Source: Planctomycetota bacterium (GTDB lineage: Bacteria > Planctomycetota > UBA8742 > UBA2392). From it: 64,000 bases of DNA. The notes beneath the pieces were generated by a model, which was given only the letters and a program-made list of their open reading frames with translations, did not search any database and was not told where the DNA came from. This document shows positions 10,041 to 18,154 of this stretch, one piece after another. The position numbers and the translations under genes are program-made. Location: contig JAOSKM010000001.1 of assembly GCA_027493625.1 (NCBI GenBank), forward strand, positions 1,938,657 to 2,002,656. Direction: 5' to 3'. Each line of letters starts with the position of its first letter. Position 1 is the stretch's first letter.

Positions 10041-11438
10041 ATGGAAGCCCCGCCCGACGAAAAGGCTTTGCAGGAACTGGCCACGGCCACGCGCGGCCGT
10101 GCGGCCGGCGGCAAGTGGCGCATTTTGGTGGCGGCGCTGCTGCTGGCGGCGCTGGTGGTCGTGGGCTTCGCGGTGGTCACGGAAAGCATCCGGCAGTCCG
10201 GCATTTCCAGCGCGAAGAAGGAAGCCCGCGAGGCCGCAGAGGCCGTGCAGGCGCGCTACGCGCATGTGAACGACTGGCCGGCCTGGTACCGCAACCGCCT
10301 GCCGGAAAACTGGGGCGGCGACAAGCTGCAGGCATGGATCGACTCCGCCCAGCCAGTATCTGACAAGCAAGGAGACCATGTGCTTACGGATCTCCTCGTC
10401 GCGATGGATTGGGAACTCCGCGGAGTCGATGACCCCTCCCTGCCAGCCGACAAAGCAAAGGTCGCCGAGATTCTGCGCGAGATCGAGCCGCTGATACCCG
10501 GCCTTTCCGCTCTCGCCGGCTACCAAAACTTGGCCCTGCTTCCCCACTTCGCGGAGGGCTTTCCGGGGTACAGAGTGATGCCGACCATCAGAGCATTCCA
10601 GCTGATCCGGTTCCGCGTTGCGGCAAACATGTTTCTTGGCAATTGGGCCGCTGCCTGGCAGGAACTTCTGCTGCTGCATGAGGTTGTCAAACGTATGGAA
10701 CCAGCCTCATCCATCGTCCCGTCGCGCATTGTCTACGGCATGGAAAAGTGGTGCATGGACCTTGTTGCGCTCGGCCTGAGGCACGTTGCAGCCCCCCGCG
10801 AGATTCTGGAGCAATGGGCAGTTGAACCGGCCCAGAATCCGGATCGCCTGCTCGAACTGGTTGACGTTGAGCTGGCAATGATCGCGCAGGCATCACGGCT
10901 CCGTGACAGCGAAGAATGGATTGCCGACTTCGGAATCTGGTCTGAAGAAGTCCCGGATGGCAGCGGCTGGTTTGGTTACCTGCAACCTGAACTCAGTTGG
11001 CGCGAACGCAAACAAGCGTGGTCCGGCCCTCAGGAGTCGGCCGAGTTCGCATCCGGGTACATCAACGGCATGCTCGCTGCGGCAGACGGGCTTCGGGCAG
11101 GGATAGCGCCGGAACAAATCCGAGTCGAGGCGGACGTCTGGTTCTACCAGCAAGTGCGGTTAGAGGCGGAAATGACGTTGCGGCGAAGGTTCACCGCCTG
11201 CCTGGCGCGCATCCGGCTGGCGGAGCTGGACCACGCAGACGAAGCAGCGCTGCAGGACGCCCTGGACACACTGGCCGCCGAATACCCGGAGCTCGAGCTG
11301 GAGCGTACACCCGGCGGGATCGTGCTGAAATTCCGCGACACCCCGGACAACCGCAAGTACCTCAACTACGACGAAGAGGGCGGCGAGTCGTTCCACGAAG
11401 CCAATCCGCCCGTCACACTGAAACCGCTGAAACCGTAG
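10041..11438 (+). CDS. Single-pass membrane protein of unknown function
   Basis: I do not recognise this 465-residue protein. A hydrophobic helix at about residues 29-50 (WRILVAALLLAALVVVGFAVV) follows a short cytoplasmic N-terminus. The rest is a soluble, largely helical domain with many Trp and Leu residues (e.g. NDWPAWYRNRLPENW, WELRGVDDPSLPAD). Parts of the middle (about 10360-11000) are visibly less GC-rich than neighbouring genes. It stands alone between two direct copies of a two-hairpin repeat, which is consistent with a mobile or acquired cassette, though that is only an inference. The ATG at 10041 has no clear ribosome-binding site. Confidence 0.7.
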   Translation: MEAPPDEKALQELATATRGRAAGGKWRILVAALLLAALVVVGFAVVTESIRQSGISSAKKEAREAAEAVQARYAHVNDWPAWYRNRLPENWGGDKLQAWIDSAQPVSDKQGDHVLTDLLVAMDWELRGVDDPSLPADKAKVAEILREIEPLIPGLSALAGYQNLALLPHFAEGFPGYRVMPTIRAFQLIRFRVAANMFLGNWAAAWQELLLLHEVVKRMEPASSIVPSRIVYGMEKWCMDLVALGLRHVAAPREILEQWAVEPAQNPDRLLELVDVELAMIAQASRLRDSEEWIADFGIWSEEVPDGSGWFGYLQPELSWRERKQAWSGPQESAEFASGYINGMLAAADGLRAGIAPEQIRVEADVWFYQQVRLEAEMTLRRRFTACLARIRLAELDHADEAALQDALDTLAAEYPELELERTPGGIVLKFRDTPDNRKYLNYDEEGGESFHEANPPVTLKPLKP

Positions 11439-11447
11439 ACTCGCCAA

Positions 11448-11542
11448 GGGACAGGCACCTTGGTGCCTGTCCCTTTTCGGTGTGCCGGCGCCAGGTCAGC
11501 CATGAACGCGGAAAGGGGACAGTCACCAAGGTGACTGTCCCC
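11448..11542. repeat. Two-hairpin dispersed repeat, copy 2
   Basis: GGGACAGGCACC-TT-GGTGCCTGTCCC (11448-11473), a spacer with GCCATGAACGCGGAAA, then GGGGACAGTCACC-AA-GGTGACTGTCCCC (11515-11542) and GGTTGTGG. It is in the same orientation as copy 1 at 9924-10015, with the same internal order and closely similar spacer ends. Confidence 0.9.
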
Positions 11543-11570
11543 GGTTGTGGACGTGCGCTCGTGAACGCAA

Positions 11571-11594
11571 AGCCCCCGCGTTACCGCGGGGGCT
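11571..11594 (-). terminator. Intrinsic terminator for the HU-REC-ATPase gene
   Basis: AGCCCCCGCG at 11571-11580 pairs perfectly with CGCGGGGGCT at 11585-11594 around a TTAC/GTAA loop. On the minus strand it is followed by TTTGCG. It lies 18 bases beyond the stop codon of the minus-strand gene at 11613-13007. Confidence 0.6.
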
Positions 11595-11612
11595 CTGTGG
11601 GTTTGTTTGTGT

Positions 11613-13007
11613 TTAGCGGCGCTGGAAGGCGGCTTGCGGCTGGGCTACGCCGGCCTTGGTGCGCTCTTCCTTGAACTTGGTGAGGGTAATCCGGTTACCC
11701 TCGTCGTTGTACTCGACCTTATCCACGCACTTGGTCATCAGCATGATGCCCAGGCCGCCGAGCTTGCCGGCCTTGCGGCGCTCGCGCACGCGGTCAACGG
11801 CGCCGTCTTCGGGCGCCACGTACAGGCGCCAGTCGAAGCCCTTACCCTGGTCGCTCACCACCACGGTCAGGCGCTTGGCGTCGAGGTAATACTCCACGTC
11901 CACGAAGCGGTCGCGGCGGTGGCGGTTACCGTGCTGGGCCGCGTTGCTGCAGGATTCGCGGAAGGCCGTGCACATCTGCACCTGCTGGCCTTCGTTCAGG
12001 CCGCTGTCTGCAAACAGGCGCGCGGCGATCTCGTTGGCGCGGTCGATCCAGCGGTCCTCGGTGGGGAAGCGGAAGTACACTTCCTGCTCGAAGACGGCCT
12101 GTTCTTCCGTGCTGCGCTCAAGCTCGCGTTCGCCGAGCTCGAGCATGTCCTTCACTTCGAAGGGCTGCGAAAGCTGCTCGTTGCCCAGGAAGCGGAAGGT
12201 CTTGAACCAGGCCTTTTCCTTGCCGGCGGGCAGCATCTCGAGGATCGGCACCAGCGAGCTGACCTTGTGGGTCTTGGCATACTCGACCACGGCGTCGGCG
12301 TCCGGCATCACGCAGTCGATGATGATCAGGCTGATCGGGTCTTCAATCAGGTACTGCTTGGCCTGGTCGAGGCTGGTGACCACTTCGACGATCCAGCCCG
12401 CCTTGCTGAAGTGGTACTCGATGGTCTTGATGAACGGGTCCTCGGCGTCTTTGCAGCCGAGCAGGATCTTGTTGGCGCGGGCCGATTCAAGCTGCTCTTT
12501 CAGCTTGCCCGACGCCTCGAACTCGACGGCGCCGCCCTGCACGGTGTCAATCAGCTGCGGCGCGGCGCTGAACTCCACGCTGCGCTTGGAAACGGCGATG
12601 GTGCGCACGCCCTCGTGGCCGTCTTCGGCGGGGACGATCTGCGCCTTGCGTTCTTTCAGGCGGAACTGGCCGAAGCCGCTGAGCTCAACCACGTCGTGGC
12701 GCATCACCTTGCCGATGATGGCGTCAACCAGCGCGCCGGCCACGGATGCCACGTCGCTGGTGTTCAGGCCGTGGGCGCCTTCGATGGCGTCCTGCGTGTC
12801 GGCGCCGGGCACGGTGGCGCTGCCCTTCTTGCCCTTGGCGGGGCAGGAAATGCGGCCCAGGTTCGACAGCTCAACGGATTTGCCGGCCACCAGTGACTGG
12901 CGCACAAAGTCCAGAATCGCGTCAACAACCTGCTGCGTAACCCCTGCGTCAACGCCGGCTGCCCGGGCGACTTCGGGAATGATCTCGGATGAATTCCAGG
13001 TCTTCAT
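11613..13007 (-). CDS. Fusion: two HU/IHF-like domains, receiver-like domain, GHKL serine-kinase-type ATPase
   Basis: The 464-residue protein combines modules not normally linked. Residues 1-58 resemble the helical half of an HU/IHF subunit (QQVVDAILDFVRQSLVAGKSVELSNLGRIS, in pieces). Residues 82-155 give a second HU-like unit with VVELSGFGQFRLKER and a shortened arm. Residues 180-298 look like a receiver domain with an acceptor-like aspartate D231 in IIIDCVMPD. Residues 311-445 form a HATPase domain of the RsbW/SpoIIAB kind: N-box FRESCSNAAQHGN (E351, N355, H359), G1 DQGKGFDW and G2 GGLGIMLM. No phosphoacceptor histidine domain is seen. A role as a DNA- or nucleoid-bound anti-sigma/serine kinase is inference. 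The ATG at 13005-13007 starts the first HU domain directly. Confidence 0.85.
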   Translation of the reverse strand: MKTWNSSEIIPEVARAAGVDAGVTQQVVDAILDFVRQSLVAGKSVELSNLGRISCPAKGKKGSATVPGADTQDAIEGAHGLNTSDVASVAGALVDAIIGKVMRHDVVELSGFGQFRLKERKAQIVPAEDGHEGVRTIAVSKRSVEFSAAPQLIDTVQGGAVEFEASGKLKEQLESARANKILLGCKDAEDPFIKTIEYHFSKAGWIVEVVTSLDQAKQYLIEDPISLIIIDCVMPDADAVVEYAKTHKVSSLVPILEMLPAGKEKAWFKTFRFLGNEQLSQPFEVKDMLELGERELERSTEEQAVFEQEVYFRFPTEDRWIDRANEIAARLFADSGLNEGQQVQMCTAFRESCSNAAQHGNRHRRDRFVDVEYYLDAKRLTVVVSDQGKGFDWRLYVAPEDGAVDRVRERRKAGKLGGLGIMLMTKCVDKVEYNDEGNRITLTKFKEERTKAGVAQPQAAFQRR

Positions 13008-13081
13008 GCCTACGCCCCGTGTTCTGGACGTGCCAGATGTGAAACTGCCAGTCTACCCCAAACTCGGCCGCAAGGGAACGG

Positions 13082-13849
13082 TTACCGTCCGCCCAGCTCT
13101 TTGGCGCGATCCGACAACTCGCGCTGGTCGACCACACCCTTGCGCTTCAGCAGCTCGATCACGCTGTCATACAACTCCTGCTCGGTGATTACGCCCTTTT
13201 TAAGCAGGACAGGAATCACGGCCGCGCGCAGGTCTGCGCGCGTAATGGCGGTGGTGCTGAGCTTGGCACTGGCGTCGGAAAGCCGCTCGCGCACGCTGTC
13301 GACCAGTGAGGACTCGGTGGCGTCGCGCAGGGCGGCCAGGCTGCCCCTGCTGGCGGGGCGCAGGCGCCCGGCGCTCTTGGGCTTCAGGGCGGGCTCGCTC
13401 TGCGATTCCTGTTCCTTGATGTCGAGATACTCGGCAATCGCGCGCTTGATCGAGTCGCGGGTCGCCAGTGTGGTTTCGATCTTCTTGCCGGTCACGAACT
13501 GCAGCTCGTCCAGCGCTTCGTAGTCGGTGGGGTCGCTCATCGCGACCGTCAGCACGTTGGCGGTCTGGTGCACCGGGATCAGGTGGTGCTTTTCGATGAT
13601 GTCCTTGGGCACGGCCTTCAACAGGTTGACCGGCAGGATCATGTTCGCCAGGTCCGTGACTTCCATGTTGTAGTGGCGCGCAATCTCGCGGGTCAGGGCC
13701 TCGTCGGTCATGTAGCCGAGCTTGACGATGATGCCGCCGATCTTGCCGCCCAGGGACTTCTGGTACTCGATCGCAGTATCCAGCTGCTCTTTGGTAATCA
13801 GCTTCTTCTTGAGAAGCATCTCACCCAGCTTCAAGCGCTCAAAGGCCAT
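13082..13849 (-). CDS. Stand-alone MshEN / GspE N-terminal-domain protein
   Basis: MshEN (T2SSE_N) domains normally form the N-terminus of type II secretion or type IV pilus ATPases and can bind c-di-GMP. Here a 255-residue protein has this domain (KLGEMLLKKKLITKEQLDTA, LGGKIGGIIVKLGYMTDEAL, DYEALDELQFVTGKKIE) but no ATPase. A Ser/Ala-rich linker (about residues 150-190) leads to a C-terminal helical segment that repeats the theme VLLKKGVITEQELYDSV. I start at ATG 13847-13849, where GGGG lies nearby, rather than five codons upstream. It lies 74 bases upstream of the HU-REC-ATPase gene on the same strand, so the two could be co-transcribed. The paralogous full-length ATPase is at 30967-32859. 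Confidence 0.8.
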   Translation of the reverse strand: MAFERLKLGEMLLKKKLITKEQLDTAIEYQKSLGGKIGGIIVKLGYMTDEALTREIARHYNMEVTDLANMILPVNLLKAVPKDIIEKHHLIPVHQTANVLTVAMSDPTDYEALDELQFVTGKKIETTLATRDSIKRAIAEYLDIKEQESQSEPALKPKSAGRLRPASRGSLAALRDATESSLVDSVRERLSDASAKLSTTAITRADLRAAVIPVLLKKGVITEQELYDSVIELLKRKGVVDQRELSDRAKELGGR

Positions 13850-14192
13850 CGTGCAACCCCGCAACTGGCCGGCATACAGACCTCCCCCTTGGTCGGTCCG
13901 TGTCCGGAGCTCGAAAGATGGTAACCGAGGGGGTCATGTAAAACGTAACAGGGCATGCATTAAGCGTCAACGCATTTCACTGTTACTGCTGGACTTGCGA
14001 CGTTTTCCGACACACCCCGCGGAATCCAGGCTTCAGGTTGCTGGGCGAAGGCCGAATCTTGCCGCATCTGCACCCCGCGCGCCTGCGCTTGCTGTTCCCA
14101 TGCCAGGCGCCGGCTGAAGCCGGGAACTTTGCCCGCGCCTTTCCCGTCAATTAAATGGTTCTGATTCGTTACAATGTTCCAGAGGGACCCAC
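13850..14192. other. Divergent intergenic region
   Basis: This 343-bp gap separates the MshEN gene (minus) from the membrane coiled-coil gene (plus). I see no gene in it. It contains a TACAAT hexamer at 14170-14175, a plausible -10 element for the plus-strand gene with the start codon 18 bases further on, but no good -35 partner. Confidence 0.4.
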
Positions 14193-16010
14193 GTGACCGA
14201 ACTCCAGCGCCGCATCGACAAGTTCCGCCTGCACCTGATGCTGCGCCTGGCCGGCTGGGCCGCGCTGCTTGGCCTGCTGGTCGCCCTGCTGGTCGTGATC
14301 TTCGCACCCTGGCTGCGCGACGGCATCGGCCTGCCCGGCTACTGGCTGACCATCGCGCTGCCGCTTGCCTTCCCGCTGGCCTACGTGTTCTTCACCCTGC
14401 TGCGCCGCCCTGACGACCGTACCGTGGTGCTGGCCGCCGACGCATGGTGCCGGGCCGAGGGCTCGATCATCAGCGCCTGGGAACTCGAACGCGAACACCC
14501 CGACAGCCCCTTCAACAAGCCGGTCGCGGACAAGGCCGTGCGCATGCTGGACAACCACCGGCTGCCTGAGCCGCCGCTGCTTCGAAAAGCCCTCCTCGCG
14601 CTGCTGGTGATGCTGGCGCTGCTGCCGCTTTCGCGCTTCGTTTATGCCCAGATGCAGGAATCCGAGCAGGATGAACAGAAGCAGGCCGCCGAGCGCAAGG
14701 TGGACACACCGCCCGAAGAGGCCGAGAAGCTGGCCCAGGAGGCCGCCGCAGCCGCCGAGCGCGCCAAGCAACTGGGGGCGAAACAGCAGGAGCAGCTTGC
14801 CGACGACCTCGAGCAGGCGGCCCGCAACGCCCAGGCCGGCGGCCAGGACAAGGAACGCGCCCTGCGCGACGCCAACAGCCTGGTCGACCGGGCCAAGGCC
14901 CAGACCGAAGCCCAGCAGCGCCGTGAAGAAGCGCGCGAAGCACTGGCCGAAAGCGAGGCCACACGCGACCTGGCCGAAGCCATTCAGCGCTCCGATCACC
15001 AGGCGGCCCGCACGGAGATCGAAGATCTGGTCGAGCAGGTCTACAACAAGGACGGCCGTATCGACCCCGCCCGCGCGGAAGAGTTGCGCCAGGCCGTACA
15101 GAAAGCCCGCGAACAGGCCCCGCAGGACGCCCGCCTGCGCCGCGCCGCGGAAACCCTGGAACAGCTGCTGGAACAGCAGGCCCTGGAACAGGCCCAACAG
15201 CGCCGCGAACAGACCGAGAAGGACATGCGGGCATCGGGCATGGACCCGGAGGCGGTCAAACAGGCCATGGAGAAACTCCAGGACGTGGACGAACGCGCCC
15301 TGGCCCGCGCCCTCGAAGAACTGGCCAAGGCCGCCAGCCCCCTGCGCGACCTGGACGTCAGCGGCCGCGAAATGGAGGAGCTGCTGAAACAGCTGGAGGC
15401 CGGAAAGCTGGACCCCAGTCAGGCCGAGGAAATGGCCGAGGCCGCCCGGCAGCTCAGCGAGCGGCTGGAACTGGATGCGGAAACCCTGCGCGAGATGTTG
15501 AAGGACGGCCGTGAGTTCGAGGGGGCTGAAGAAGACCGCCGAAGAGATGATGAAAACATGCCAGAGGGAGAGCGCCCGACCGGACCCGATCAGGTCCCGG
15601 AGTGGGCCAGGCAGGCCATGCCCGAAGACTGGAAGCAGGCCTGGAAACAGGCGGGCGAGGAAGGCCGCGAGCCCGGCAAGGGCACAGGCAGCCGGCAGGG
15701 CTCCGGCGAGGACGGCCGGGAAGGCCCCGACGGCGGCAAGGGCGCAGGTGAAGGAAAGACCGGCGACCCGACCAGGCCGGTCGAAGGCGGAGGTATAGAA
15801 GAAGGCGTAGAGACCAGCGACACCGGCCAGGGCGAAAAGGACCCCGACAAAGACCCCGAACGCCTCGACCCCAACAAAGCGGGCGACGAGAAGGCCCGGC
15901 GCGAAGGCAGCGGGCGATCAGCAGAAAGCAGCGGACTGAACACCCGCGATGAAGAAGAGCGCCTGCCACGGCGCTATCGCGAAGCCGCCCGCAAGTACTT
16001 CGAACGGTAG
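14193..16010 (+). CDS. Membrane protein with long Gln/Glu-rich coiled coil
   Basis: The 605-residue protein starts at GTG 14193 with GAGGGA upstream. It has two transmembrane helices near the N-terminus (about residues 19-40 and 48-70) and a third at about 131-152, then a long charged coiled coil (residues about 155-450). The final ~130 residues are low-complexity Gly/Glu/Asp/Lys with repeated DGREGPDGGKGAGEG-like text. The layout resembles DUF4175-type envelope proteins of other phyla, but I see no decisive motif, so this stays a description. No partner gene is obvious. Confidence 0.75.
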   Translation: MTELQRRIDKFRLHLMLRLAGWAALLGLLVALLVVIFAPWLRDGIGLPGYWLTIALPLAFPLAYVFFTLLRRPDDRTVVLAADAWCRAEGSIISAWELEREHPDSPFNKPVADKAVRMLDNHRLPEPPLLRKALLALLVMLALLPLSRFVYAQMQESEQDEQKQAAERKVDTPPEEAEKLAQEAAAAAERAKQLGAKQQEQLADDLEQAARNAQAGGQDKERALRDANSLVDRAKAQTEAQQRREEAREALAESEATRDLAEAIQRSDHQAARTEIEDLVEQVYNKDGRIDPARAEELRQAVQKAREQAPQDARLRRAAETLEQLLEQQALEQAQQRREQTEKDMRASGMDPEAVKQAMEKLQDVDERALARALEELAKAASPLRDLDVSGREMEELLKQLEAGKLDPSQAEEMAEAARQLSERLELDAETLREMLKDGREFEGAEEDRRRDDENMPEGERPTGPDQVPEWARQAMPEDWKQAWKQAGEEGREPGKGTGSRQGSGEDGREGPDGGKGAGEGKTGDPTRPVEGGGIEEGVETSDTGQGEKDPDKDPERLDPNKAGDEKARREGSGRSAESSGLNTRDEEERLPRRYREAARKYFER

Positions 16011-16137
16011 TAAGCAATCCGGCGACCGGTGACGGGCATCAAGCTGCCGGTCTCCTGTGCCCCGAAAACTTTTCCATCGCGCGGCGCACCTAACTCGTTA
16101 CATTGCCGGACCTTTCCGACAGTGAAGCGAGGCAGGG

Positions 16138-17031
16138 ATGAGTGTGCGGGTTCTGATTCTGCTGGTGGCCGTGTTCGGCGCCTCCCTGTACGCCCAGGGC
16201 ATGAGTGAAGAGTACGTCGAGGGGCGCACGGAAGAGAAGTTCAGCAAGCCCCACGGCTTCAGCCTTGAGTGGGACCTTTACGCCTACGTGCCCTGGTTCG
16301 AGCAGCAGCAGCGCGTGCGATCGGGCGGCATCGGCTCGGATCGCATCAGCTTCACCGATGACATGGACGGCCTGCCGATCGGCGTGTTCGGCGGCACCGA
16401 CGTGCGCATGCGCTTCTCGTGGTATGACAGCGTGGAGATCGGCTACAACGCCTACTTCACGCGCGCCTTCAGCGACGACCTTGGCGAGTTCAAGCGCTGG
16501 AACGGCATCATCTACCCCGAAAACACCGACATCGACTACGCCGCCGACCTGCACGACTTCCGCATCCTGTATCGCCGCGACCTGTTCCGGCTTGGGCTGA
16601 CCAAAAACTTCACGTTCTTCATCAAGGCCGGCCTCGAGTACAGCTACATCCGGACCCAGGTGGCCAGCGACACCTTCACGGTCGAGGATGACCGCGACGT
16701 CGAGGAATTCCGCGAGCTGCTACCCTGGTACAGCGCGGGCTTCGGCGCGGAGATCGAAATCGGGCGCAGCATCCGCATCACCGCCGAGGCGCGCGGCACC
16801 TACATGGTCGGCTTCCCCACCTTCCAGGAGCGCGACCGCGACGACATGAAGCAGAGCATCTGGAGCCTCACCGGCCTGGTCAGCTTCGACTGGAACATCA
16901 CCGACTGGTTCGCGCTGGTCGCGCGCGTGCACTACCGCTACCTGAAAGTCCGCCTGTACGGCGGCTTCCGTCAGGACAACTTCCTCTGGTACAGCGTGGG
17001 CCCCGACATTGGCTTCGGCCTCAGGTTCTAG
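16138..17031 (+). CDS. Putative outer-membrane beta-barrel protein
   Basis: A signal peptide (VRVLILLVAVFGASLYAQG) precedes a ~275-residue mature protein made of alternating hydrophobic/aromatic strands: FSLEWDLYAYVPW, VRMRFSWYDSVEIGYNAYF, FTFFIKAGLEYSYIR, LLPWYSAGFGAEIEIG, SIRITAEARGTYMVGF, WFALVARVHYRYLKVRLYGGF. It ends in a C-terminal phenylalanine (GFGLRF), the signature recognised by the BAM machinery in didermic bacteria. GCGAGGCAGGG lies directly before the ATG, and a TACATT hexamer at 16099-16104 could be the -10 box. No specific transport function can be read from it. Confidence 0.8.
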   Translation: MSVRVLILLVAVFGASLYAQGMSEEYVEGRTEEKFSKPHGFSLEWDLYAYVPWFEQQQRVRSGGIGSDRISFTDDMDGLPIGVFGGTDVRMRFSWYDSVEIGYNAYFTRAFSDDLGEFKRWNGIIYPENTDIDYAADLHDFRILYRRDLFRLGLTKNFTFFIKAGLEYSYIRTQVASDTFTVEDDRDVEEFRELLPWYSAGFGAEIEIGRSIRITAEARGTYMVGFPTFQERDRDDMKQSIWSLTGLVSFDWNITDWFALVARVHYRYLKVRLYGGFRQDNFLWYSVGPDIGFGLRF

Positions 17032-17096
17032 CCCGTCCCTTTGATCTGCTCTTCCGTCTGCTAACCTGCACGCGTCCGCTGAACAGATTGGAACGT

Positions 17097-17924
17097 GTGG
17101 CCGGTAAAACCATCCGCGTATTGTGTCTGGGTGACCTCGTGGGCAGGCCGGGAAGGCGCGCGATCCGCGAGTGCCTGCCGCAGATCAAGGCCGATCACCA
17201 GCTCGATTTCACCATCGTAAACGTCGAGAACGCCACCAACGGCGCGGGCCTGCGCGTCAAGGAAGGCGAAGAGCTGCTGGGCTACGGAATCGACTGCATG
17301 ACCAGCGGCGACCACATCCTCGACTTTCCCGAGTCCGCGGACTACTGCGAAAAAGAGTACCGCCTGCTGCGCCCCGTGAACTATGAAATGAAGGGCCGCG
17401 GGGCATGGATCTATGACCCCGGCAGCGGCGTGCGCATCGGCGTCGTCAACGCCTGCGGCCACGTGTTCATGAAAGAGCGCTGCAGGACACAGAACGTGTT
17501 TCACGCGACGCGCGACGCGGTCGAGAAGCTGCGCGAGGAAACGCCCATCATCTTCGTGGACATGCACGCCGAGGCGACCAGCGAGAAGATCGCCATGGGC
17601 TGGCACCTGGACGGCAAAGCCAGCGCCGTGTTCGGCAGCCACACCCACGTGCAGACCGCGGACCTGCAGGTGCTGCCCGGCGGCACCGGCTACATCACCG
17701 ACCTCGGCATGACCGGCCCGCACCACGGCGTGATCGGCCGCGACATGGAGGCCGTGCTGAAGCGCTTCACCACGGACGAGCGGCACTTCATGAAAGTGGC
17801 CAAAGGCTGGATCCGGCTGACCGGTGCGATCTTCGAGGTGGAGGTCGGCAGCGGCAAGTGCGTCGGCACCCAGCTGTTCAGCCACACGCTCGAGGGCGTG
17901 GAAGAGACCGGCGAAGGCGCCTGA
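17097..17924 (+). CDS. YmdB-family metallophosphoesterase (TIGR00282 type)
   Basis: YmdB proteins are dinuclear-metal phosphodiesterases; the Bacillus and Deinococcus members hydrolyse 2',3'-cyclic nucleotides and affect RNA metabolism and biofilm decisions. The protein shows the family motifs in order: LGDLVGRPGR, VNVENATNG, SGDHILD, NACG, VDMHAEATSEK, GSHTHVQTAD and TDLGMTGP. About 275 residues is the usual length. The start is uncertain: TTG 17088 and GTG 17097 are both in frame; I use GTG 17097 because the family begins close to IRVLCLGD. In Bacillus the gene often sits near rny; here no RNase Y is adjacent. Confidence 0.9.
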   Translation: MAGKTIRVLCLGDLVGRPGRRAIRECLPQIKADHQLDFTIVNVENATNGAGLRVKEGEELLGYGIDCMTSGDHILDFPESADYCEKEYRLLRPVNYEMKGRGAWIYDPGSGVRIGVVNACGHVFMKERCRTQNVFHATRDAVEKLREETPIIFVDMHAEATSEKIAMGWHLDGKASAVFGSHTHVQTADLQVLPGGTGYITDLGMTGPHHGVIGRDMEAVLKRFTTDERHFMKVAKGWIRLTGAIFEVEVGSGKCVGTQLFSHTLEGVEETGEGA

Positions 17925-17943
17925 GCTTGAACGTCCCGCAACC

Positions 17944-17971
17944 GGGGACAGGCGCCGCGGCGCCTGTCCCC
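17944..17971. repeat. Dispersed hairpin repeat, single-hairpin copy
   Basis: GGGGACAGGCGCC and GGCGCCTGTCCCC flank a 2-base centre, followed by TTTT and CGCGTTCATGGCATCTGTC. It may act as the terminator of the YmdB gene ending 20 bases upstream. Confidence 0.8.
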
Positions 17972-18154
17972 TTTTCGCGTTCATGGCATCTGTCATCCCC
18001 GGGGGTGGTCACACGGCCACCTGACCCAAGTGACAAAGTTTGAAATTGCACAACCCGGCCTCGCAATTAGGGTGACATACATTCGACGCCAGAGATCGCT
18101 CACGAATCGGGGGCCGGCAACGGCGCCCCGCGTTGACGGAGTAAGGAGAGGACC

